Made by a program: the position numbers and the translations under genes. This document shows, piece by piece, positions 1 to 11,329 of a stretch of DNA of 64,000 nt. The DNA comes from Sipunculus nudus. Lineage: Eukaryota; Annelida; Sipuncula; Golfingiida; Sipunculidae. Below the pieces are notes generated by a model. The model saw only the letters and a list, made by a program, of their open reading frames with translations, did not search any database and was not told the origin of the DNA. Location: positions 108,833,142-108,897,141 of the forward strand of contig CM049306.1 of the NCBI GenBank assembly GCA_026874595.1. The letters run 5' to 3'. Position 1 is the first letter of the stretch, and every line of letters starts with the position of its first letter.

Positions 1-758
1 TATACTGGGAAAATGTGGTATTTTAATATTTGGAAATTTATAAAAAATGTTGCTCCAAAATACGAATTCTCTATTCCACCTCTCAGTCATCAATCATCCC
101 CCCCCCCCCACCCTTGAACATAAATTGACGCCACTGCTTATCAGTCCCAAGCACCATCGGTCTTCAATCACTTCGGGGTAAACTCCCCTCCTGCAGGGAG
201 CTTGAACAAGCTTCACTACTAACATGAGCCGCTACGATGTGTATACCGACGAGTTGGGGGTTTCAATATCAACTAACACGGTACAAGAACAGTGTCGAGA
301 GAGCCGTATGGGGCCATAAACCGAATGTATAGAATAGCCGCTGATCATTCTGACATATAATTAGAAGGAAAGGCTATATTAAGCCTTTTGAAATTCAGGT
401 TTTGTATGTACGGGGTTAGGATTAATTCAGAAGCCATAACCTGTCGTTTAGACATTAGAACAAATATCTGAGATTCAAGCAGATTATAACATTATGTCAC
501 TGAGGCATTAGCAGTGTTCGAAATAGGGACCTTCAGTTCCAGAGACCTATGTCTTTGCATGCGCATTATGACAAATTAAATCAGAATGCATTATGAAAAT
601 AAATCATGAAGTACACAAGACCAAACAGATGAAATCCAATTTCCTTCAAAGTACAAAATATAAAATTAGCATGCAAGTCCTGCCTATTCCTTATAATTAG
701 TCTTATTAAGACAGGCGCTGGGTACCAGTCAATGCTGATGTAGAATCATGTGACTTAC
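1..758 (-). other. FerL intron 4 (partial)
   Basis: Sequence following the GTAAGT donor. I searched the minus strand for a last ferritin exon (a FLxEQV-like motif) and did not see one. It holds a poly-C run near 99-113 and nothing else recognisable. Confidence 0.5.
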
Positions 759-2447
759 GTGTGGGTCCTTGTCGTTCTGCTCGTGAAGCATCAGGACTTT
801 CTTGTTTAGGTGGTTCATCTCGTTTTTGATCAGCCAATCAATGGAGTGCGTGATGTTGGGCGAGGTCTCGTCATGGATCACGTGGTTGATCATGTTTTCA
901 TTGGTCAGAGCCTATAATAATTAAAAAAAAAATAAATATAAAGTGTCCCCACCAAAATACTAGTAGTATAGTTGAAGCAATCAAGAAACAACATGTTAAA
1001 TGCAGGTCTAAGCCACAAGGCGTTTGTATATTTTGGCAAATAAGAAATCTCTTCATTCGGCTCGATTTGTTTGCCTTATGTAAACCCTACATATCATACA
1101 AGCTTGAACCCAGTAGAGAGTGTAATGTTTAGTGTTGTCCCGAAAAAAGAGGATAAATTTACTTGGGTAAAGATGTTCTAGCATACGAAGCTGTCACGAA
1201 ACGCTTTAATTCTAGGAAAAATCCCTTGGCCCAGCCTTCTTGCCCCCCCCCCCCCCCCCCCCCAGCTTTGAAGGAATCTGTTGTTTAATCACACAGAAGT
1301 ATCTCGCATCAGCTACCTCATGGCTCATACAAACACACTTGAAAACAAAGAAATAGCCGTTGAGAATGACGACGTATTATACAAAAGCCACTTATCCTGT
1401 TGCTACACAAGGTTATGAAAATAACGTTCAGGTTGAACTGTCATGACTAATATTTCAGATACAAGGTTTACTAGAGGATGTGAACTAAATAAGAAGAAAA
1501 AAACATTCACGTGATTGGTATACAGCTGATTTTTGTGCTACTAAAGAATGATTCTTGAAATATGAGTACGTCTGAAGATTCAAATAAAATTTGCGTCAGA
1601 AACGATCTGAAACACTTCCTCTCAAGCCTGCCGCCCACTGTTGATTTAGCTGCGACTAAAATCGCAGTGGATCTGCGACTGGTCGCCGATTATCCTCGCA
1701 TGTGAATCGCATGTTATTAGCAGGCCTTTTAACGTGACTTGCCACCGCCAGTCGCAGACGATCGCAAAACTTGCGATTCCTTGCGACTGTTGCGATCATC
1801 TGCGATTGCTTGTGATGCGATTTGCGACTAAACATTCTCCAATTGGTTGTGGGAGTTTTGGTCAGATGACTGAGTCTGCGACCAGTCGGCGACAAGTCGC
1901 AGACTGATCGACCTTGTAGGTTGGAAATGTGGCATCGCCAAAAGACAGCTTTCTTTTGGTCCCCTGAAAAGGAAGACGAATTGATGACGATGTGGAATCA
2001 AACACCGTGTCCGTACAACCAGACTTCGCCCGAATACCGCAACCGAAACTAAAAAAATAAGGGCGGATAAAGAAATAGGTGTAGTATTTGGCTGTTCTGG
2101 AGTTGTGGCTGATATTGTGATAGATTTTATAAATTATGTTTGTATTTACACAAATTTATCATCTCAAAATAAAATAAACAACTCCATGATCTCGAGTCTG
2201 CGACTGGTCGCAAAAAAATCGTAGGAAAATCCCCATAGGACGGCAGGCTTTACATTTAAACGTATCTTCCATGCATAATCAACAAGGGACAAGTATTAGC
2301 TATAGAAGTGTTGGCCCCGCGGGATGGTGAGATTTGATGGGAAGAAAATATATTCGGCACGTTAAACTGGTAACTCTTCTGTTCTGGCTATCATTGTGGA
2401 TTGTCATTTAATTTCTTTAAGAGATTGTTCATACGTGATACTTATGC

Positions 2448-2489
<42 letters not shown>

Positions 2490-5400
2490 AGGATCCAAAA
2501 AGTATTTTTTTACGACCATTCGCCATATCAACATGTATGTAAGTGTTAGCTAATGGTCATGTCTGCAGATTGCATCACATTTTGCATTAATTACTATATA
2601 AACATTTCCGTGGACACACTGCATGCCCAAGATCTACTATTACTCTTCAAAACATGCCACTCAGAAAGACCTACATACATCAATAGGCATCAGCGTCAGT
2701 GGCGCTCCTCGGAGGTTGAAGAACTCCAGAAGGCTGTCAGCGTTGTCTTGTGCTCGCTTCGCCTCCTCCCAGAACAGCTTGCTAAAGCCGCGTCTTGCCA
2801 CAGACGGACGAGAGAAGTACTGCGCCTGCGTGAACACCGTAAACATACCAAATTTTACTCTTAATATATCATTATAAATTGAAATATTAATCTATTAATA
2901 AAGGTAAACAAATTATAATCATGGACTACACAAGATGTTTTCTTATATATCCTATCTCTCTCTCTCTCTCTCTCTCGCACATACACACACACACACACAT
3001 ATACACATATGGCACGAGGCCAGCAAACAAAGGAGCCTGAGCCAGGCTAGGGCAGGACAAGTCATTCGGAGGTTTTGTCATTGAAAAAGAAACAGAAACA
3101 GCCTTAATTCATAAATCAGCTACAGGTTCACAGAGCAACAAATGCATCCGTTCTTTGATCAACACTACGTTTAAGTATGAATAGAACAGAGAGCCACTGC
3201 CCCGCTTCAACAAGCCCAGTATTCAGGAACACAGCTTTATTTGAACATTTAATTAGCACCATAAATGGGTTTTCAAAATTTTCTTCCCTGCATGTCAATT
3301 ATAATAAATCTGAGGCAGCCTGGAAAGGTGCAAGTAAGTATAGTACACTAGAACCAGTTTCATGTAATGGGTTAACTTGACAAAAGGAGCAATTAAAACT
3401 CTTGGCATCTGGCACTCATATGATAAAGATATCAGTAGGAAACTTAATTTTGATCATGTGAGAGAACAATTGAAACAAATCTTTACTGTGTGGTCAAGCA
3501 GAAATTTAACATTATTTGGAAGGGCAGAAATTTGTAGAACATTGGCTTTATCTTAAGTAATATACGTATGCAATATGCATGTACCACCTCAGTCATTCAT
3601 AGATATTGTTATGTCAATGATGAAACATTTTGTATGGAGAGGAAAAAACCCAAGGTCAGATATAGTACACTGATAGGACCATACCATAAAGGTGGTATAA
3701 ACTTTGTAGACTTAACCAGCAGATTGAAAACTCAAATAATAATTTGGATTAAAAGGTTGATTCTATGTAATAGTGCTTATGCATGGAAAGCAGTACCAAT
3801 GTTTTATCTTGAGAAAATAGGTGGAGTTGCCAATGTTTCTTCAAACTTTGAATACCATAGAATACCATCTAAGATACCTGGCTTTTATAAACAATGTTTG
3901 GAAGATTGGTCACAATTTGTTTCAAAAGATCAAACCATAAAAAATGAGGTAAAACTACAACCTCTGTGGAACAATAGGTGGATTAGAGTGGATAAAAAGT
4001 CAGTGTATTGCAAACATTTGGACTCGTGTGGAATAAGGTTTGTAAAAGACTTTGTATCAAAAGAAGGAAAAATGCTAAAATGGTATGACTTGATTAAAAA
4101 ATATCCAGATATTAGAACAGGAGTCTATCTCAAGTGGAGATCTGTATTAGCTGCAATACCATGTAACTGGCTAAAATTATTGCGAGACGTGGATATCGAA
4201 TCTAATGAAGGTATATCAGAGGAGCATATCATAATCACAACTAAGGGTATTACAAATATACAATCTTTATCTTCTAAATATGTTTATGATCTGTTGGTGG
4301 AAAAAAATTAACTGCACCCTCATCATTGGTCAAGTTGAGACATACAATGCAGGAAGATAATATCAACTGGGAGAGTTACTTTGGAGCCATCCAAAAATCT
4401 TATTGGATATGTTCTCAAGGGAATTCTTATTTAAAATACTCCATAACTATCTACCAACCAATAGTTTACTTTACAAATGGAAGTTAGTTGATAGTTACCG
4501 ATGTTCTTATTGCTTCATTGAATTAGAGACCAAGGAACACATTTTTTATGAATGTTTTGTAACAAAAAATCTATATTTTAGAATTGTGGATTGGATGAAA
4601 TCAATTGGAGTGATAATGCCACCATTAACCTTGAACAAAGTATTGTATGGAATGTTTCCAATTAAGAATAACCTTCTAATAAATCAGGTGCTCCTTACAT
4701 TTAAAATGTGTGTATATCAAAGTAGAAAGGAAAATAATCAAAACACAAGCAATTTAATGCCAGATTTTTTTGAGGAGGTTGAAATATATAGAGAAAATTG
4801 AATACATAATAGCAAAACAGAAAAATAAGATTACTGCACATTTAGAAAAATGAGGTAAAGTAAGGAAGCATTTTTAACATACAGTAGCATTGTAGATTTA
4901 GTATTAAAAGGAAAAGCAAGGGGTGGATGGATTCTGCAAAGACCACATATATACTGCATGTACAAATAACAAGGATTGAAAATTTGAAGTATAATTGGAA
5001 TAATATCCAGACAATGTGCTTTGTATATATTTGTATATATTATATTTGATGTGATTTTGTACAATTATGTGTGACATGTGTATTGTATGATTTTTCAGCA
5101 ATAAAATTTATGATTTGTAGGGGAAAAAAAAGCCCAGTATTTCAACACTGAGCATGTTGCGTTAACAGTCAACATAACATTTATAACTGCATGTAAACGA
5201 AAATTTAATTCTTTATACAGAAAACCTTGGGGCACCATATTACAGTATGAGTAGTAATCCCTGAACCTTTTTTTTCATAATTTTTTTGGGTCCTAACTTG
5301 AAACATTACGACTTTATGGGTATTAAAGTTTGCAATTCATGTGAGCAAAGTCATTTCTTTTTTTATTTTTTTATTTTATTTTTAATTAAAAGGCTAATTA

Positions 5401-8400
5401 TATTAAAGATAGAAAAAAACGCATTTTAGAGCATTTATTTTAAACTTGAAAATGGGTATCAAATATATATAACAAATAATTTTTTATCTTTGCAATTCAA
5501 TCAGTTTTTCGGAAGCCCCCCAGCTATCATATAGCACATTGTAAAGATGTGTACATGTCAAATGGTTCTAATCATACTCAGTATTAGGGTAAAACTGTAA
5601 AAATATTTAAACAAACTAGGCGGAATGGTCTTAAAACCATATTCGGTTTCTGTGGATTGATCTTAGAAACCCTTAACTGGAAAAGCTGACATCAATATAA
5701 TATGATCAATGTTTATAATAGCCTCATATATTCAAAGAAGTTTATACAGTTATGGACCTACTTTAAAAAGCATGGTATATAAATCCATCTGACTATATGA
5801 CTATACTGCTTTCAAACGAACGCTTTTGGTGATTAACATGACTTACATATACAGTGAAACCTCGTTGTGTCGAACTCGCTTAAGTCGAATACCCTGCATA
5901 TATCGAAGTTACAGACTCGATATTCCAGACAACTCTAGTTAAATTATTACCAAATAAAACCCTCTTGTTTCGAAACTGGGTTGAGTCGAAGTTTCTAAGG
6001 GTCCCTTCGACTTCGACACAACGTGGTTTCTCTGTATATGTACACGCAAAATGAGTATTTAAATAGAAGCTACAGATGATATATGTTGATATTTATAGTA
6101 CATAAACTCCCGCACTTTGATTTATAATTCAAAATACTTCAGATTCGTGGTTTTCGAGAAAAAAAATATATTCTTGCCCAGTATTATATTATACAGACGA
6201 GTGATGCATGCGGACACATCTTACGCGTATAGATTCAATAAAAGAACCTGAAAGTATATGCGACCCGTTGTTGTTCAGAGAACATATATAGACTGACCAC
6301 GGTTGTGTACTTGTAGCTCGCGTGAAGCTCTTGTTTGACGTACTCCTGCAGCTCGCACCTCGTCGTGTGCTTCATGCAGCCGATGCTGACCAATTCATTG
6401 TCCGCCTCTTTGTCAGCATACATGCACGAGGCCTCATGCTCTGTAGGTACAACAATAACATTTAACAGAATGCTAAACATTATACCACTTTGTAAGACCT
6501 CATGGATCCCTGTCAAGAACCCCTTAAATTCAAAATCAGTCCAAAAGCTGTTTCAAATGCAATTAAATGTATATATCATTTTAAGCCTTGTACTGGATTT
6601 TTCAAATAACATTCGTATTTGTGACCTCATGTTTGAAAATGAAATTTATTTTATTTTTCATTTTATTAATTACATTTATTTTATTTATTGAATCAAATTT
6701 TTAAAAAATTATTTTTATGTAAGAAAGAGACGTGACACAGAAAAAAAGAGTTTGATATCTGCCCATTTAAATGTGGTTACTCTTACTGGTTGCTTAAATT
6801 GTGTACCATTAAAAATTCTTGAATCTACAAAAATGTAAAAATTTCATATGAAAATGAATGTGAATTTCATTAATAGATATACCATAAGAAGGAACACTAC
6901 ACCAAGTTTAAAATGATATAAACCTCATGGATCTAATATTACTTTTAAATGACTTTTGGGCTGATTTTTATTCCAGAGGTTTTTGCCAGGGATGCTACCT
7001 CAACTCTATTTTTTTCTGAAATAAAATTTGTTAAATAAATCGGACTCATGGACTGGTTTATCTAGAACATTAATGAACCTACTGGTGAGAGCTTATAAGA
7101 TCAGCTGTTCGTGTCTTCCCGGCCAGCTCCGCCGGTCATGGCTGGCACGAGAAGTCTATACGGAACCGCTCTGACAGAATCCGCAGCTAAATACAAGCAG
7201 TAGTCATGGAAATTTTGTTCAGTTAAATCTGGATTCAATAAATAGAACGGCTTCATGGATTATATTAATTATAACCTTGACAACTGTTTTAACATTTTCA
7301 TCTGGTAAACTGGCATCCACATACTAACCCGGGTACGCCCTGGACAAAAAGCAGGAGTCCTGAGTATTAGAGGGGCCCTATCTTTCTTTATCTAGCTCGA
7401 GTCTGTGTCATATGTGGCCTGTGGTGAGCTAGATTTGTCTGACCGCCAAAATCCATTGAATTACAGGACTAAAGAGTTAAATTCAATACCATTTTCACTT
7501 AAAGATAACTGATCTGCCACGTGGTATCCCTGCACTCATTGGTTAATGGGAGATTATCTTGGAAGTTCATCATCAGTTCACATGATGTAAGTGTGACATT
7601 CACGCGATAAATCCCACATTAATATATATATATATATATATCATCAGCCTGGTCATAAGACAAACCCGGTGAATCAATATGTATCATCTGCCGCAAAAAG
7701 CCAAAACACAAGTCAACGGAATCCATATACCGAAACAGGATCTTTTTATAAGTAGCAATAAGGCGTGATCGCTTTCCACTGCATACATGCGTGTATAATA
7801 TTTAGAGTTCCATGCATGACCGACGCTTTATAATATTATAATGTTATAATAACAAACTTATTTCTCGTGAATTCATACTACATTAGTGTGTAATCCTTGC
7901 CAGCTAATTATTGCTTTAATGCACCAGTACATATTTTGCTGAAACTGAAAAGCTCCATGAGCTTCATTTTCTACGTTTATGTGTGTGGTGTGAGTATGGG
8001 GGGGGGGGGGAGGGTGGTTGTTTGTATTTGTGTGTGGGGGGGGATTAATTTTGCCTGTTTAAATCTGCTCCAAAATCCTGAAGTGTGGACATCGTGTATC
8101 TGGGACCTTTCTGGGTAATTCAAGAGGCATTATTTTGCCCCCTCATCTCTGAAAAGTTGGAGAAAAATCATAACAAGTGACCCATGATACATGCTCAGCT
8201 GACTAGGAAGACATTCACAAAAGGAATTTTACCATCTGAATGCAACATTATGTAGGTGGTATCCCCATTCAACACTAGCATTAAGAGTTCTTAAAAAATT
8301 AATATGAAGAAAATGTTTCATGATAATATGTCCAGCCATTCCTATGAAATCTAGCCTTTTTGTATGCAGTCAGCTGAGTTAAAAAAAAATGACCATGCAC

Positions 8401-9859
8401 ATTTTAGAAGGACATCCCTCGATGTCAAGAAAGAGACTATGTCCAAACAGTCAAGTTTTGTACCCTGTGTGAGTGCCTGGGTGCTGAACATGTAATAGGT
8501 GAGTAATATAGGTTACCATGACCTAATTTCAGGTTTTCATGGTGATAGCCCAGGACTTCCCTGAATATATTACATTTATACATTCTGGGGCTATCAGATA
8601 CAATATTTGCCCATCAGATTTTCAGGTTGCCATGTAATTATGTTTTTGGACCAAAGTTTACAGCAGATAGGTCACCATGACCTAATTTTAGGTTTCCAAG
8701 GAGATTTTTTATTGACCTCCATTGGTGTAACATTAGAAGATTCTAGGCTTAGCAGATACAATTTTTGTCCCGTCTGACTAGCAGGGTGCTCAAAACCCTG
8801 ACCTAAGAATAGGTTTCCAAGAAGATTTGCCAATGACCTCCCTGGATGTATAGTTAGAAGTTTCTAGGTCTAACGGTTACGATTTGTGCTCTGATAACGG
8901 ACCGACTGCTTTATCTGAAGGTCTCCAAAACAGAGAAAAAATGCGTGGTGTATGGAAAGAATCATGGCAATTAATGCATTTGTTAATCAGATACTGGAGT
9001 TTTTGTATCAATTTTTAATTATTCTATGGGGGGGGGGGGGGGGTATTTACCAGCCCATAGCTCGAAGGATTTGGGTAACAGAGACCAAATTTCAGGTTTC
9101 CAAGGAGATTTTTCATGGATGTCAAGTTGGAAGATTCTAGGTTCAACGGTTACGATTTGTGCCCTGCTGACGGACAGACAGACAGACGGACGACGGACAA
9201 AGAGTGATCGCTGTGGCTCAGATGACTTTCAGTCAGGTGAGCTAAAAATATGAATCCTCTTTTACATTCGAAATTCCCTCTTAACGTTTTAAACAGTGCA
9301 CGATTAAGGTCCATTTAACAGAAGCGGATCCGGGGGGGGGGGGGGGTCCGGACCCCCCTTTTTCATCAGAAACAACGTTTTTTAAGGGCTTCAGACAAAA
9401 TTTTGCGGCCTGGACCCCCCCCCCCCTTTTTCCAGAAATGGGGACCTTTTTTAGGGTTTTTATTAGTCCTCTTGGGTTGGACCCCCCCCCCCCCCCTTCC
9501 TAAATCCTGGATCCGCCCCTGCTTTAAGGAATAAAACAAAGTCTTGAGAGACCGAATGATTCCTGTGTATATAAAAAGTGCCTTGTATCACTGGATTCGT
9601 CTTTCATGGTCATGCATAATTTCTCTATAAAATCTTACAAAACAACAGATTCAGACTGATAAATAAAATGTTAGGAAAGGTTTAACAAATAAAAAGCAGA
9701 GTAAAGGAGTACTGGATTCTTTGAACGTGATGAAATGTACCTATGGGCATTTTAAAAGACCAATATAAGGACATGTTACGAACATTTTGTGGAGGTGATG
9801 ATTTTTGAAGGAGAAAATTTAAGTAATTGTTAAATCATATATTATAAATATATAAATTA

Positions 9860-9926
<67 letters not shown>

Positions 9927-10304
9927 CTGTCATGCATTTATGTCAGATTTATGAACTTACAGCAGCGTCAAGAGTATAAATAAATTTATCCATTTTCTCC
10001 CAAAAGAGACAGGAATTTGGTACAAAGATAAAAGTTGCTTTCGCGGGTGGTCGCAAAATCTCACATGACCCAGCCATCCGGTCTTTAAGATTCAAGCAGG
10101 TCTATTAGTGCTATTAGTTTAAACAAAGGCAAGTGAAAATAATATACATTAGAGTTATGAGGGCCTGTGAACAACATATCCCATGTTTTCATGAGATTTC
10201 TGGTATCATTGTGTATTAACATAAATACGATGCTACTCACCGGCACATGGCTTGTGTGCCACCACAAGTGCCGCACTCAGCAGCACCAGTAACAACCTCT
10301 TCAT
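1..10304 (-). CDS. Secreted ferritin, light-chain-like (FerL), 3' partial
   Basis: Four exons on the minus strand (10304-10241, 6440-6298, 2825-2679, 911-759) join in phases 1, 0 and 0 with GT/AG borders. They give 169 residues before the window ends; by comparison with FerA one exon of about 50 codons, carrying the end of the helical bundle, is missing beyond position 1. The protein has a signal peptide (MKRLLLVLLSAALVVA), then an N-terminal extension with Cys20, Cys27, Cys43 and Cys50, then the ferritin helices. Against human H ferritin, the Glu27 and Tyr34 equivalents remain (E59, Y66), but Glu61, Glu62 and His65 are R93, A94 and N97, and Glu107 aligns with Met. The ferroxidase centre is therefore gone, as in L-type chains. 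Exon 911-759 is 12 codons shorter than in FerA. The likely role (inference) is a structural or nucleating subunit of a secreted ferritin. It lies head-to-head with FerA. Ferritin family is well supported; the L-like role is inferred. Confidence 0.83.
759..911 (-). CDS. FerL exon: helix C region
   Basis: The acceptor TTATTATAG precedes 911 and the donor GTAAGT follows 759. The 51 codons end in DKDPH, matching the KQDPH end of the FerA exon. A possible N-glycosylation site, NIT, lies before the helix. The residue aligned with Glu107 is Met. Confidence 0.82.
1624..2250. mobile_element. MITE-like element rich in GTCGCAG motifs
   Basis: Inverted termini AAGCCTGCCGCCC (1624-1636) and GGACGGCAGGCTT (2238-2250) bound about 627 bp. 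Inside, the words TGCGACT, GTCGCAG and ATCGCA recur on both strands between 1650 and 1905 and again near 2200. No coding capacity is visible and no clear target-site duplication was found, so the superfamily is left open. It lies in FerL intron 3. Confidence 0.55.
2451..2488. repeat. (CT)n microsatellite
   Basis: An uninterrupted CT run of about 19 units; a shorter CT/CA run follows at about 2956-3000. Confidence 0.95.
2679..2825 (-). CDS. FerL exon: helix B with lost ferroxidase ligands
   Basis: The exon is 147 nt, the same length and phase as in FerA and FerB. It begins AQYFSRP, as the other two begin AQYFGRP, and ends at a GTATGT donor. Where FerA has AEEREH this exon reads KRAQDN, removing both glutamates and the histidine of the di-iron site. 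Confidence 0.87.
3224..5130 (+). mobile_element. 5'-truncated LINE with target-site duplication
   Basis: The C-terminal part of a LINE polyprotein. It starts inside the reverse transcriptase, continues through open frames 3568-4311 and 4403-4801, and ends with AATAAA (5100-5105) and an A tract. The second frame carries a C-x2-C...H-x4-C knuckle (CSYC then EHIFYEC), typical of the zf-RVT region downstream of LINE reverse transcriptases. The word AGCCCAGTATT occurs at 3213-3223 and again at 5131-5141, a target-site duplication bracketing the insertion. Frame breaks show it is dead. It belongs to the same family as the LINE at 44045-48320 but a different subfamily (for example KVRYSTLIG versus KVKYTTIIG). 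It sits in FerL intron 2, opposite to the host gene. Confidence 0.85.
5852..6034. mobile_element. Pogo/Tigger-type MITE
   Basis: Terminal inverted repeats CAGTGAAACCTCGTTGTGTCG and its imperfect complement (CGACACAACGTGGTTTCTCTG) enclose 183 bp. The element is flanked by TA on both sides (5850-5851 and 6035-6036), the target duplication of Tc1/mariner-pogo elements. It is non-coding. A degraded relative with TTCGACACAA words lies near 13185-13260. Confidence 0.8.
6298..6440 (-). CDS. FerL exon: Cys-rich extension and helix A
   Basis: The acceptor CTACAG precedes 6440 and the donor GTCAGT follows 6298. The 143 nt plus one carried base give 48 codons. The first half is an acidic stretch with three cysteines that has no counterpart in FerA. 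The second half holds the helix A signature QELHASYKY, with the Glu27 and Tyr34 equivalents. Confidence 0.85.
8173..9250 (+). mobile_element. Tandem-repeat mobile element, copy 1
   Basis: The left end reads GTGACCCATG...GCTCAGCTGAC. The right end carries GGACAGACAGACAGACGGACG followed by a hairpin (GCTCA-GA-TGACT, loop TTC, AGTCA-GG-TGAGC; 9216-9242). Between them are diverged repeats containing 'ACCTAATTTCAGGTTT' and 'GATTCTAGG'. Both ends match, in reverse complement, the element at 48927-50725, so this is a defined family and not random sequence. It contains poly-G near 9029-9042 and no coding region. The architecture, unique ends around internal tandem repeats, resembles pearl-type elements described in bivalves; that assignment is inference. 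Confidence 0.6.
9319..9521. mobile_element. Small inverted-repeat element with poly-G/poly-C
   Basis: It starts CAGAAGCGGATCCGG and ends CCTGGATCCGCCCCTG, a terminal inverted repeat beginning CAG, as in hAT-type MITEs. The interior is made of G or C homopolymers and 'GGACCCCCC' repeats. An 8-bp target duplication is not exact. A solo end with the same CAGTGGCGGATCC word is at about 42777-42790. Confidence 0.5.
9858..9925. repeat. (AT)n microsatellite
   Basis: Long AT run with one AC interruption, in FerL intron 1. Confidence 0.95.
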
Positions 10305-10308
10305 TCTC
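10241..10308 (-). CDS. FerL exon: signal peptide, start codon
   Basis: The ATG (10304-10302) sits four bases after a strong acceptor, a run of T's followed by CACAG ending at 10309, so an upstream 5'UTR exon must exist. The codons read MKRLLLVLLSAALVVA then HKPCA. The donor GTGAGT starts at 10240, leaving phase 1, the same phase as the signal exons of the other two ferritins. Confidence 0.82.
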
Positions 10309-11329
10309 CTGTGAAAAAAAAAAAAAACATTTACTAGGGGGGAGATCAGTCGCATTTTAATAGATATGGACAATATATCAGATATAATAAATAAATAAAT
10401 ATATATATATAATAGATAGATAACAGATTAAAGTAAATAAATATATATAATAGATACATTTATAATATAGATTTGTTCATTTTGGGAATCAATGTCTTTG
10501 GTGGAAAATGGGTAAAACGATTTCCCATCAATGTTCTATATGCTTATACTACTATTAGCCCGTTGTTGAACGTAGTTGTAAATTGATAATCTATATATGC
10601 TTTTCCTAAGGCCGATTGGGTATATATAATTTATCTAGTTCCATTTATTATTTAGTTATTTAGTTTTGGTCTGTTTAATTAACGATTTCCTTTCGTAGTT
10701 TTATTCACTTAAGCAATATGCGTTCTTCCTGCCATTTTGCATGCAAATATTTTCAGAGAACGTGATTGTCGAGGGTGGTTATCGGCTTTTGGGATTTGGT
10801 GTGGATGGGTGTGCCTCCTTTTGGAGTGCACCGGATTTTTTGCGATTTTCATTTTAAATAGTATTTTTGAAGCAAATTATAGCTAAGAAATAAGAGGAAG
10901 AGTTCTTGCTTCACAAACCAACAACAAGTAGAAGCCTTTGCCCTTTGTACCCGCCATTCTTATTCTCAATAACAATATCATTTATATACATTTATTGGAT
11001 GTGTTCCACACTTTTGTAGAGACGGATGAATCACCTCATAAGTCGTTTGAATATTTTAGTCATTTCTGAAACACTGCAGTTCATTGATATTAGAGCATCT
11101 CTATGAAGCATATAACTGTAAATTCCTCATATCTTTTAACTGATTGCAATTAAATCTTATTTTTATCCATGATGACATAATTTTTAATTGCCACCATGTG
11201 AGGGACATAATATGATATGCCCTCCTTGGTTTTCCCCTTTCTTGGGATTTGAAATTTATTTCGTTTTAGTGTGTCTATATCCCAGAGCCAAAAATATGTA
11301 TATATGTCCGAGGTTGACATATGCAAGCG

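Noticed and set aside
6335-6691. 118-codon plus-strand frame
   Set aside because: It is the antisense shadow of the FerL helix A exon.
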